Below are positions 38,888 through 47,765 of a stretch of 64,000 nucleotides of DNA, one piece after another. The translations under genes were made by a program, and so were the position numbers. Every line of letters starts with the position of its first letter. The first letter of the stretch is position 1. The DNA comes from Chitinophaga pinensis. Its GTDB lineage: Bacteria > Bacteroidota > Bacteroidia > Chitinophagales > Chitinophagaceae. The notes beneath the pieces were generated by a model. The model was given only the letters and a program-made list of their open reading frames with translations. It was not told the origin of the DNA and searched no databases. The DNA is taken from assembly GCF_007896845.1 (NCBI RefSeq), contig NZ_VOHS01000005.1:1-64000 (forward strand), in the 5' to 3' direction.

Positions 38888-40420
38888 TTATCTTAACCAA
38901 TAGTTGTTCAGTTGCATATAAGGGTTATTATCCAGTGCGCTGGTATTGATAGGCCATGTCCAGCCACCATTGTCAAACTGCGCCTGTGTGAGCGGATAGT
39001 AACACCATTGTTGATTCATAACACGACCAGTACGTACCAGATCGAAATAGTAATGACCTTCCATCATCAGTTCTTTTGCTCTTTCTGTGAAGATGGCGTC
39101 CTTGAGTGCTTGTCCGCCGCCACCCTGATATACAGGTGTTTTGGCACGCTGCCTGATCATATTCATCATCCTGATGGCTTCGGCAGTCTGTGTCTCGCCC
39201 AGTTCTGCAAGTGCTTCAGCTCTGAGCAGAATGGCCCCTGCATACCGCAATACGATCAGGTTGTTATCCACATTCACGTCTGAATTACCCTGTTCATAAA
39301 GGCTGTTATACTTGAGGAACATGAAAGTGCCGTCATTGGCAAACATCTGTGAGTCAAACCACATCTCTATTCTTGCATCAGGTATACCTGAAGGATAGAG
39401 GCGTCGCAGGTACTCTGCGCGGAAGTAGGTAAAACTGTATTGGTGATTGTAGGCCGGGCGTTTATACGGGTAATGCACGACAAACTCAGACAGATCATTC
39501 CATTTTTCTGCCAGTCCTTCTCCGTAGTTGGAACTGATCACGATATCAAACAGGCTTTCTCTTGAGCGGCCTTTGAAGATGGTGAATGACTCTTCAATAG
39601 GCAGCAATGTATAAGCACCACTTTTGATCATCTGATCACCCAGATCGGCGGTAGCCTGATAATGTTGTTGTGCGTTGGCTTTATCGAATCCGGCGTTCCA
39701 CATGTGTAATTCCATCAGCAGACCAATAGCTGCACCTTTACTGGCTCTTGCTCCCTGATAGGCAGGTTCTGTAAATGACCATGGCATATCATCCAGCACG
39801 GCAGTCAGCTCAGAGATACAGTTATTAACAACGTTGACCATTTTCTCCCTTGGCAAGGGTGCTTCATGATAGGCGTCTGTATAATAAACCACATCGCCCC
39901 ACATTCTCACCATGATGAAATAGCTCAGACAACGCATGAATGTTGCTTCTGCTTTATAAGCCTTTTTACGGGCTTCTGTCAGATCAGGTATCTGACGCCT
40001 GTCTACTTCGTAAATAAGGATATTACAGGCCTGTATGACACGATAATAGGGCTTCCAGTCTGCCATATTATACAGATCGAAAATGTCCCAGAATTCCTTC
40101 CCTGCGGGTCTGTAGATAACGGAAATAAGGTCATTCTTGGCGATATACTCCACAAAGGTCCTGTCAGCTCCATCCCCTTTGGGCGACATCGCCAGCATAC
40201 CTCCCCGGGCTTCTCCTGCCATAGCGAACAGAGGACAGGAACCCGTTACATCTCTGAAAAGGCCATAGATGTCCCAGGCATTGTCTTCTACATCTTTCGC
40301 TGTTTTGAAGAAGGTATTTCCTGACAGCCGGTCCAGTGGCTCTACATTCAGGAATTTTTTACACCCGTACTGACTGATCAGCAGTAAACAGGTCGTGATA
40401 TAAATAAACCTCCGGATCAT
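38888..40420 (-). CDS. SusD/RagB-family lipoprotein (second pair)
   Basis: A 510-residue SusD with lipobox ISQYGCKKFLNVEPLDRLSG. Typical blocks are AWDIYGLFRDVTG, AEATFMRCLSYFIMVRMWGD, VVYYTDAYHEAPLPRE and SKGAAIGLLMELHMWNAGFD. The C-terminal half has RYAGAILLRAEALAELGETQ, RAKELMMEGHYYFDLVRTGR and QWCYYPLTQAQ. The frame is complete. It follows its SusC by 18 bases. The glycan (or peptide/other polymer) is unknown because the operon has no enzyme gene. Confidence 0.93.
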   Translation of the reverse strand: MIRRFIYITTCLLLISQYGCKKFLNVEPLDRLSGNTFFKTAKDVEDNAWDIYGLFRDVTGSCPLFAMAGEARGGMLAMSPKGDGADRTFVEYIAKNDLISVIYRPAGKEFWDIFDLYNMADWKPYYRVIQACNILIYEVDRRQIPDLTEARKKAYKAEATFMRCLSYFIMVRMWGDVVYYTDAYHEAPLPREKMVNVVNNCISELTAVLDDMPWSFTEPAYQGARASKGAAIGLLMELHMWNAGFDKANAQQHYQATADLGDQMIKSGAYTLLPIEESFTIFKGRSRESLFDIVISSNYGEGLAEKWNDLSEFVVHYPYKRPAYNHQYSFTYFRAEYLRRLYPSGIPDARIEMWFDSQMFANDGTFMFLKYNSLYEQGNSDVNVDNNLIVLRYAGAILLRAEALAELGETQTAEAIRMMNMIRQRAKTPVYQGGGGQALKDAIFTERAKELMMEGHYYFDLVRTGRVMNQQWCYYPLTQAQFDNGGWTWPINTSALDNNPYMQLNNYWLR

Positions 40421-40438
40421 AGCAATACATTTAAAACT

Positions 40439-43400
40439 TTAGAATTCTACATTCAATCCCACGTTGTAACTGCGGGCAATCGGATAACCTCCTGACTGAT
40501 CGCGTCCCATTGCGGATACGTTCTCCGGATTAGGGCCGCTGTATGGCGAGAAGGTGATCAGGTTATTGCCTGACATATACATGCGCACAGAATTGATACC
40601 ATAGCGGTTGGTAAATTTCCTGTTCACGAGGTAAGCAATCGTCATGGTATTGACCTTGAAATACGAGCCGTCTTCCTGTATGAGTGTCTGGTCATAGCGG
40701 TAAGGCCTGATATCATTGTAACGTTTGTAGTCAAAAGGATTCGGATAATGTGCGGTAGAACCGGGGCCTTTCCAATAATCCACATCACTGAAATCAACCA
40801 TTGCTTTAGGATTGTAAGGGTCTCCCAGAAACTGCATTCTTTCAGCAAATGCATTGTTCAGAATGTCGCGGATAAGGGTAAAAGAGGTACTGATGTTCAG
40901 GGAGAAATTCTTCCAGTTCACATAGGACTGTATACCACCGGTGATCAGGGGTTGTGAATTACCAGCAGCTACATAATCGTTTGCATCGAGGATATAGTTA
41001 CCATCCACATCCTTCCAGATAGGATCACCCGCTTTGAAATAGGTACCATTGGAAGTACGGTAACGCTGACCCGTAGCAGGATCAACAGGAACATCTGCGT
41101 CTGAGGCATACACACCTTCCGTTTTCAGCAGATAGTTGGTCAGACTGTTTCTGCCCACCCGGAAGAGTGTATGCTGACTGGTGGAGTTGTCATACTGTAC
41201 CAGCTGTCTTGCCCCATTCGGGAGACTGGTCAGTACGTCTTTGTTCAACGCCGCATTCAGGGAGAGCGTCCACTGAACTTCACTGGTACGGGGCAGCGGA
41301 CGGAAAGTAAGGGTCAGTTCATATCCGTAGTTGATCAGTGAAGTTTCATTGGTGGTGATCTCGTTGAAACCTGTGATATTGGACAGCGATTTTGTACGGA
41401 GGAGGTTCTTCACGGTCTTATAATAAGCGTCGAAGATCACCTCTATCCTGCTGTCAAAGAAACCGGCCTCAAAACCGCCGTTATACTGTGTAGTCGCTGT
41501 AGGTTGCAGGTATGTATTAGGCAACTGATTGAAGTTAATACCAAGGCGGGGATTGGCATTGTACGTACCTCTCGGATCGTAGGTACCATAGATAGAAAAT
41601 ATGTCGCCGGACGGAACGATGTTCTGTCCCCAGCTACCGCGCAACGAACCATAGGTCAGCCAGCTTTTATCGCTCAAAGCGGCCTCTTTGTTAAAGTTCC
41701 ATCTGATACCAATGGCGGGATTCTTAGAGTATGGATCTTCAAAACCGGAGCTGGATGTACCATCCATTCTGTAACTGAAGTCCACTACATACTTCTGTTT
41801 GTAGTTGTAGGAAAATGTTCCTGCAAAGGAGGCCACATGCTGTTTGCTGTAGTTATCCAGGAGGCCCCCTCCACGGGAAGCATATCCATCATAACCGAGT
41901 GGTCCTTCGTATTGGTTATTCGGCGTTTTCTCCTGCCGGATCACCTGCGCCTGGAAGCCACGGTTATAGAATTCGTTAAATGCGGAGATAAAGAAGTTAT
42001 GGTTTGTATTTACAACACGGTTATAAGAAATTGTGTTACGGTTGTACAAGGTAAACTTGCGGTCGTTATACGCATAGATCTGGGAGAAGTCATTATTGGC
42101 TTCCGCCGGTGTGAAGCGGTCTTCCGTATTGGAAGCGTATTCATAACTCACACTGGATCCGAGATTCAGGCCCGGCACCAGCTGATAGCTGACATCCAGA
42201 CTACTACGCACGTTACCTGTTTTATTATCATTACGCGTATTCAAAGCAGCTAAAACGCCGGCGGTACTCTGGTAAAATGATGGACCGGGCAACAATGAGG
42301 AAGCCGATGCATTAGAAGAGACGCCACTTTGTGTCAGGCCATTCCCATTCCCTTTGTTTCTTCTACCTACCTGTGTGGATAAAGTAGTGAATACACGCAG
42401 TTTGGTATTAGGCTGATAGAGCATATTGGTATTGATGGAATACCTGTCAAAGCCTGTATTGCGGATCACACCATTCTCATGATAGTATCCCAGATCCACT
42501 TTATAGTTGAATTTAGGATCACCACCGCTGATGTTCACGTTATGCGTCTGGTTGGCGGTAGTAGCGTAAAATACATCCTGCCAGTTGGTAGAATTATTAT
42601 AGTAAGGATTCAGACTGTCTGCCAGAAAAGGTTTGGTAGAGATCTGGTAGATGTCTTCCATATTGCTGCCACCATTGATCATACCGAGGCGGATCCTTCT
42701 TTCTTCTTTACCACCGATGGTAGGACGTAATTTCGGTGGGTTATTCACAAAGAAGTTACCGGTATATCTTACCAGTGGGATCGGAGAACTACCACGACGT
42801 GTGGTGATCAGGATCACACCATAAGCACCCCGGGAGCCATACAATGCGGTCGCCTGAGAATCTTTCAGGATCTCCATGCTTTCGATGTCTTCCGGAGGGA
42901 TGAGGGACAGCGGACTTACACCGGGACCTGCAGACTGGTATCCATATTCGAAGTTAGCATCCGCTTCTACGGGTACCCCATCGATCACATATAACGGCGA
43001 GGTTGGTGACAGAAATGCGTCATTACCATTACCAGATACACTGATATTGGATAAACCCCTGATCTGTATCAGACCGCGACCACCGGGAGTACCGGTATTA
43101 TTCTGGATATTCAGCCCTGCCACACGACCCTGTAGTAATTGCTCTACGTTGGATACGGGAACGTCCTGTAATTCTTTACCACTTACGATCACCGCAGAAC
43201 CGGTGGTTACCTCTCTTGTCTTTTTCTGATAACCGATAACGATCGCCTCATTCAGCTTGTTTTCTGTTACCACCAGACGGATCACCAGATCACGTTTATC
43301 TTTCATTTTGATCTTATAATCAGAGAAGCCGATATAGCGGAATACCAGTTGGGCATCCGCCGGAACAGCTACAGAGAATGAACCATTTGCACTGGTTACA

Positions 43401-43573
43401 CCCACCGCTTTGGGAGGTGTACCTGCCATGATACTCACCCCTACCAGCGGTTCATTTGTCTGGGCATCCCTTACTATACCTTTGATCTGCACTTTCTCCT
43501 GTGCCTTTAATAAGATCGGCAACAGCAACAGGAGTATCCATCCTGAAAATTTATACATACGCTTACCTTGCAT
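40439..43573 (-). CDS. SusC/RagA-family TonB-dependent transporter (second pair)
   Basis: About 1044 residues. I take MQGKRMYKFSG at 43573; MYKFSG at 43558, preceded by AAGG, is an equal alternative. Both put the signal peptide (WILLLLLPILLKAQ) at the front. It has a carboxypeptidase-regulatory-like domain (VQIKGIVRDAQTNEPLVGVS to LVFRYIGFSDYKIK), then the plug with NEAIVIGYQKKTREVTTGSA, VEQLLQGRVAGLNIQ, LYVIDGVPV and LKDSQATALYGSRGAYGVIL, and a full barrel ending SYNVGLNVEF. It is of usual length. Its partner SusD follows. Confidence 0.93.
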   Translation of the reverse strand: MQGKRMYKFSGWILLLLLPILLKAQEKVQIKGIVRDAQTNEPLVGVSIMAGTPPKAVGVTSANGSFSVAVPADAQLVFRYIGFSDYKIKMKDKRDLVIRLVVTENKLNEAIVIGYQKKTREVTTGSAVIVSGKELQDVPVSNVEQLLQGRVAGLNIQNNTGTPGGRGLIQIRGLSNISVSGNGNDAFLSPTSPLYVIDGVPVEADANFEYGYQSAGPGVSPLSLIPPEDIESMEILKDSQATALYGSRGAYGVILITTRRGSSPIPLVRYTGNFFVNNPPKLRPTIGGKEERRIRLGMINGGSNMEDIYQISTKPFLADSLNPYYNNSTNWQDVFYATTANQTHNVNISGGDPKFNYKVDLGYYHENGVIRNTGFDRYSINTNMLYQPNTKLRVFTTLSTQVGRRNKGNGNGLTQSGVSSNASASSLLPGPSFYQSTAGVLAALNTRNDNKTGNVRSSLDVSYQLVPGLNLGSSVSYEYASNTEDRFTPAEANNDFSQIYAYNDRKFTLYNRNTISYNRVVNTNHNFFISAFNEFYNRGFQAQVIRQEKTPNNQYEGPLGYDGYASRGGGLLDNYSKQHVASFAGTFSYNYKQKYVVDFSYRMDGTSSSGFEDPYSKNPAIGIRWNFNKEAALSDKSWLTYGSLRGSWGQNIVPSGDIFSIYGTYDPRGTYNANPRLGINFNQLPNTYLQPTATTQYNGGFEAGFFDSRIEVIFDAYYKTVKNLLRTKSLSNITGFNEITTNETSLINYGYELTLTFRPLPRTSEVQWTLSLNAALNKDVLTSLPNGARQLVQYDNSTSQHTLFRVGRNSLTNYLLKTEGVYASDADVPVDPATGQRYRTSNGTYFKAGDPIWKDVDGNYILDANDYVAAGNSQPLITGGIQSYVNWKNFSLNISTSFTLIRDILNNAFAERMQFLGDPYNPKAMVDFSDVDYWKGPGSTAHYPNPFDYKRYNDIRPYRYDQTLIQEDGSYFKVNTMTIAYLVNRKFTNRYGINSVRMYMSGNNLITFSPYSGPNPENVSAMGRDQSGGYPIARSYNVGLNVEF

Positions 43574-43598
43574 AGCGATAGATTTTTGTGTTGATAAC

Positions 43599-44639
43599 TC
43601 ATTCATCCCTGAACCGGGGATTGTTCCTGAAATAGAAAATGATTTCCCAGTCACCTTTCTGATAGATGTTGAAGTTGAGATCCAGTACACCTGTCTGACG
43701 GACATTACCAAATGCTACGCGTGTGAAACTGAATTTCACATAAGCCTGAGAACCGTCGCCGTTGGTATATCTTGTTCTGAACCGCATTGCCGGTATTGGA
43801 TAGGCAACCTGATAGGTGACTTCTGTTGTTGTCATTTTTTTATCAAAACCATGCATCAGAGAATCCCAGGGAGTCAGGTTGAATTTCGCCGGATCTATAG
43901 GCAATGAGTCTTTATCCATAAACTTGAATGACAGCGAGTTGCCAGTGCCTTTTTTATGGAAGAACACCCTTACACTATCGCCTTTCAGGTCAAGGTTGGT
44001 ATCATCATCCACCATACTATACACACCCGGATGATTGTAGATCAGCTCAAACTGAGATGAGTCATTGGGATTGGGGTAATTGGCGCGATGTATGCCGGTC
44101 ACCGCATCATACTCGTAAGGCGCATAAGGCTGTTCTCTCATCGGCATCAGCGAGAGATTCTTATAGGTATTCGTACCACCGGAATTGGTTGCTTCTACAT
44201 CAAACAGGTAACCGGAGTCAGGCTGGTGACGCATATTCGACTGGATAGCTTCTGCCCATAGTACGAAGTCGCCGGAAGTGGGCCGGATTTCAAATATGGG
44301 ATGACGCTCTACAGCGCGTTTATTTTCTATTTCTGCCAGTGACTTTTCCTCACCGGTATAAGCGGATTTCCAGACCAGCACATCTGCCTGTTGCTCGAAA
44401 TCGCTGGCTGGTTTACCATCTTTTTTATACCGCACATTGAGGATACGGAAACCGATAGGTGTAGTTGAATTATCTGTGTTAAAGATCTGGGAATACAGGG
44501 TGGTTCTTCCCAGTATGGGAGCAAATACCTTCTGATTATATACTGCCCGCTGGCTGAGGAAGTCGAGATCGTCTGCCGCCCATTTCCGGCAGGCGAAAAG
44601 CAACAGGAGCAATGATAAAAATAGTAAGCTTTTCCGCAT
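43599..44639 (-). CDS. DUF5007-like surface lipoprotein
   Basis: A 346-residue lipoprotein with lipobox LLLLFACRKWAAD. The body is beta-rich with no known catalytic motif: LDFLSQRAVYNQKVFAPILG, FRILNVRYKKDGKPASDF, GDFVLWAEAIQSNMRHQPDS, GYLFDVEATNSGGTNTYKNL and FKFMDKDSLPIDPAKFNL. From memory it matches DUF5007, a family found with SusC/SusD genes whose function is not known. It stands between the fasciclin/CBM6 gene and the second SusC gene with short gaps, and its C-terminus reads into the upstream part of the next gene without overlap. Confidence 0.6.
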   Translation of the reverse strand: MRKSLLFLSLLLLLFACRKWAADDLDFLSQRAVYNQKVFAPILGRTTLYSQIFNTDNSTTPIGFRILNVRYKKDGKPASDFEQQADVLVWKSAYTGEEKSLAEIENKRAVERHPIFEIRPTSGDFVLWAEAIQSNMRHQPDSGYLFDVEATNSGGTNTYKNLSLMPMREQPYAPYEYDAVTGIHRANYPNPNDSSQFELIYNHPGVYSMVDDDTNLDLKGDSVRVFFHKKGTGNSLSFKFMDKDSLPIDPAKFNLTPWDSLMHGFDKKMTTTEVTYQVAYPIPAMRFRTRYTNGDGSQAYVKFSFTRVAFGNVRQTGVLDLNFNIYQKGDWEIIFYFRNNPRFRDE

Positions 44640-44652
44640 GGGTGTTGATATT

Positions 44653-46254
44653 TTAGTTTAAAGGCCGGAAAGTGACAGACTTCACATCAAAGCCGTCGTG
44701 GTCTACAAAGAAGCGCATCACATGTACTCCCTTTGTGAGGAAGACGCTGGTAGCGATATTCTGCCGTTTGTGGTATCCACCCGTATTAGGTACTTTTAGT
44801 TGTCCGGTCACATCTTTGCCATCAAATTCGAGGTGGAATATGCCGTTGGTGCCTTCAGAACCGACGAGTATAAATGTGTTGTAGGTACCCGTTTCTTTTA
44901 CATTGACAGTATAGTTCAACCATTCGCCGGTAGAGTTCCATCCCACCTGATAACCTCCGCCTTCATTCTTGGCGAAATCGATATCCACACCTTCAGATTG
45001 TCTGTACTTATTACCTTCATTCTTTGTGTTGGTATCGTGGTAGCCAACGCCTTCTCCACCCGGGTCATAATCTTCCAGAGCAATAACTCCCGGTATAGGC
45101 ATGGGTGCGTTCTTTAATACAAATTTGAGGAAGCGCAGGTCGAAGTTGGCAAAGTCAAAATAGACCTTCATCAGATGCCGGCCTGCTGTCAGCTGAACAG
45201 TAGTGGTAATATCCCGGAAGTTATCATAGCCACCTGAACCGGGCATCACGACAGAACTACCTACGACAGGACGCCCATCCATTTCCAGATGCACCCGACC
45301 ATCATCACCGCCGCTACCATAACGTAAAGTCATATCATATGCGCCGGTTTCTGTTACTTCTACAGTGTAATCCATCCACTCTCCGGTTTCGGTCCATCCT
45401 ACTTTCAGTCCGCCCTCGCCGGCAGTTGTGATATCTACCTGATCGGCAGGGCGATACTGGCCACCCTGATTATTCAGGGAGAAATCCAGATAGGCAACTT
45501 TATTACCACCGCGGTTGTATTGTTCCAATCCTACTACTCCCGGTATATAGAATGGATAATCATTCCATGGAGAAGAAACTGTTGGGTTCATTCTGGGGAT
45601 GAATTCATCAAATCCGAACATGTGGTCCTTTTCCAGCACGTTGACATAACCATTTTTAGTAACGATATCAAGCGCCACTGTAGTTGCATTGCTCCAGCGA
45701 TTGGTATAGATCACACCTTTTGTATCGCTGTAGGTGATGATACCAGGTCCGCCGCTGACGTGCCCTTCTGCATCTGTGCGTTTAAACTTACCGTGCATGG
45801 GATAGTTGTATCGGATAGTTGTTAATCCGAGACCATCCTGTAAAGTCATTACGTGCGAGGAGAATGTATCTCTTACAAAATACCGGCATACCAGTGTGTC
45901 CAGCTGTTCATAGGGTATTGTGTTGATAAACATATGTGCTCTTCCCTGTATGGTACGCAGGGTATTCATATTCTCGATAGCCTGTCTGAAACTGGCATCG
46001 GTAGGTGCAAATACTGTATATAAACCGTTCTTCAGTGTATCTGTCAGGTGTACCCTTTCGACTGCGAGCAGGAATGAATCGTACTGATGTTGACTTTTCA
46101 GGAAATCGTAAGTGGTACCATCAAACTCCTGCAGCTGATTCTCATAACCATAGTACCCACTGTCCTTTTTGCATCCGCCATAGAGCAGCACGATACAGAT
46201 ACACAGAGCCAGCAGATTTTGGATGTTCAGCATGTGTTTTATTTTTTTAATCAT
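44653..46254 (-). CDS. Lipoprotein with fasciclin domain and two CBM6-like modules
   Basis: About 533 residues from the ATG at 46254 that overlaps the SusD stop (ATGA). The lipobox is IVLLYGGCKKDSGYY. A FAS1 domain occupies about 35-200 (TTYDFLKSQHQYDSFLLAVE, LYTVFAPTDASFRQAIENM, NGYVNVLEKDHMF). Two consecutive CBM6/CBM35-like modules follow, each opening with a VGLEQY or ALEDYDPGGEGVGYHD strand and carrying VGWTETGEWMDYTVEV or VGWNSTGEWLNYTVNV (the glycan-binding face) and a closing HLMKVYFDFANFDL or HVMRFFVDHDGFDV strand. The combination suggests a surface glycan-binding protein that extends from the outer membrane. Confidence 0.85.
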   Translation of the reverse strand: MIKKIKHMLNIQNLLALCICIVLLYGGCKKDSGYYGYENQLQEFDGTTYDFLKSQHQYDSFLLAVERVHLTDTLKNGLYTVFAPTDASFRQAIENMNTLRTIQGRAHMFINTIPYEQLDTLVCRYFVRDTFSSHVMTLQDGLGLTTIRYNYPMHGKFKRTDAEGHVSGGPGIITYSDTKGVIYTNRWSNATTVALDIVTKNGYVNVLEKDHMFGFDEFIPRMNPTVSSPWNDYPFYIPGVVGLEQYNRGGNKVAYLDFSLNNQGGQYRPADQVDITTAGEGGLKVGWTETGEWMDYTVEVTETGAYDMTLRYGSGGDDGRVHLEMDGRPVVGSSVVMPGSGGYDNFRDITTTVQLTAGRHLMKVYFDFANFDLRFLKFVLKNAPMPIPGVIALEDYDPGGEGVGYHDTNTKNEGNKYRQSEGVDIDFAKNEGGGYQVGWNSTGEWLNYTVNVKETGTYNTFILVGSEGTNGIFHLEFDGKDVTGQLKVPNTGGYHKRQNIATSVFLTKGVHVMRFFVDHDGFDVKSVTFRPLN

Positions 46255-47765
46255 TGCCAATAAGGATTCTGGGTGATCAATGGGTTCTGTTTTATAACAT
46301 CGTCTGCCACCGGCCAATAGATGCCACCTTTAGCGATCAGTTCCATGAAAGCAGGATCATTCTGTTTGATCTTGTTATAGCGGATCAGGTCAAACCAGCG
46401 CCAGCCCTCTCCCATCAGTTCTTTCCGACGTTCCCGGAAAATGGCGTCAATCAGATCACCTTCTCTTGCAGCATCATATCTTTTGATTTTACGCAGGTCC
46501 CTGATGGTATTCAGGAGGTCAATCGCTCTTTGTTGTTCGCCAATAACGGCCAGTGATTCTGCCTGCAGGAGGGCTATATTTTCAAGACGGGTGATGATGA
46601 TCGTACTGGAATAGATCCTGAAAGAAGGATCCGAAGTATTACCATCCTGAATCACTTTTATTTTATTGAAAATGGGTATCTGGCTGTTGAAGTTGGCAAA
46701 GTAGCGTTGGGAGGTGGGTACACCGGTAAGGGTATCCAGACTGAAACGTTCATCCGATGGCCGATCAAAGACAGAAAGGATGGTGTCTTTGGGTACATAG
46801 ATATCCGGCAGTGCTTTATTCACCACAGGGGCTGCAAGCGTCAGTTCTTCGAGATGTCCGGAGAAGGTAGCGTCTACATGTCCCCAGTCAAAGTTGAAAG
46901 CCAGTATGTGATTGTCTTTTTTCCATTTGAAAAACCCGTTACTGTTAACCAGTTCATCTGTATTGATATAATAGCTGCCACCTTTTGAATAATTATCCAG
47001 TACGAACTGCGCGTATACGGATGCATCCACATACTTGCCCTGCCACGCTGCCACATGCGCCAGAATAGCGTAAGCAGTATGCTTACGGGCCAATACACCT
47101 GACCAGCGGGTATCCGTTTCGTTGTAATAACTACCGGATTGCTGAGGATCATTGGCGCTGTATTTATAAGGCAGATCAGCAGCTGACTGTACCAGTTCTT
47201 TCTCTACAAATGCCAATACATTTTCTTTACTTTCTCTTGCCTTATTGGCAAATTCACCATCATGAGAAGCGGTGATCAGAGGTACATCTCCCCATACAGA
47301 CACGAGGAAGAAATAAACATAGGCACGTATACAGCGCATCTGTGCGATATCTACCCGCATATTCTCATCCGAGTATTTGGGGTCGCGGGCTTTGACTTCA
47401 CCTACATGTTCGAGAAACATGTTTGCCGCATTGATCACCGCATAGAAGCGACGCCAGTTAGACAATTGTTCCAGCAAAGGATAGGCGGCCCGAAGATCAT
47501 TACGAATGAGGGCTTTCATATCCTGTCGTTGTATAGCGAAGAAATCTCCTTTACGGAATTCACCATACATCCACCACGCATTATTATCTGCCATAGCGGC
47601 ACGTAAGAGTCCGTATACGCCAATAAGCGCTGTACGGGTATCCTCATGCGAGTTCCAGAAGTTTTCTTCTGATACTGCGTGAGAAGAGTGAATATCGAGC
47701 AACTTGTTACATCCTGTGAGCACAGTCGTGCAACAACAAATTGTTATAAGCAATAGTCTTTTCAT
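46251..47765 (-). CDS. SusD/RagB-family lipoprotein (first pair)
   Basis: A 504-residue SusD-type lipoprotein (lipobox CTTVLTGCNKLLDIHSSHAV). Typical elements are AQMRCIRAYVYFFLVSVWGD, VPLITASHDGEF, HTAYAILAHVAAWQGKYVDA and the C-terminal block LENIALLQAESLAVIGEQQR, IFRERRKELMGEGWRWFDLI and QNPLITQNPYWQ. It shares one base with the end of its SusC and overlaps the start of the fasciclin/CBM6 gene by four, showing tight coupling. Confidence 0.93.
   Translation of the reverse strand: MKRLLLITICCCTTVLTGCNKLLDIHSSHAVSEENFWNSHEDTRTALIGVYGLLRAAMADNNAWWMYGEFRKGDFFAIQRQDMKALIRNDLRAAYPLLEQLSNWRRFYAVINAANMFLEHVGEVKARDPKYSDENMRVDIAQMRCIRAYVYFFLVSVWGDVPLITASHDGEFANKARESKENVLAFVEKELVQSAADLPYKYSANDPQQSGSYYNETDTRWSGVLARKHTAYAILAHVAAWQGKYVDASVYAQFVLDNYSKGGSYYINTDELVNSNGFFKWKKDNHILAFNFDWGHVDATFSGHLEELTLAAPVVNKALPDIYVPKDTILSVFDRPSDERFSLDTLTGVPTSQRYFANFNSQIPIFNKIKVIQDGNTSDPSFRIYSSTIIITRLENIALLQAESLAVIGEQQRAIDLLNTIRDLRKIKRYDAAREGDLIDAIFRERRKELMGEGWRWFDLIRYNKIKQNDPAFMELIAKGGIYWPVADDVIKQNPLITQNPYWQ

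Noticed and set aside
41504-42253. 249-codon open frame opposite the SusC gene
   Set aside because: It mirrors the codons of a clear TonB-dependent transporter and has no pattern of its own.
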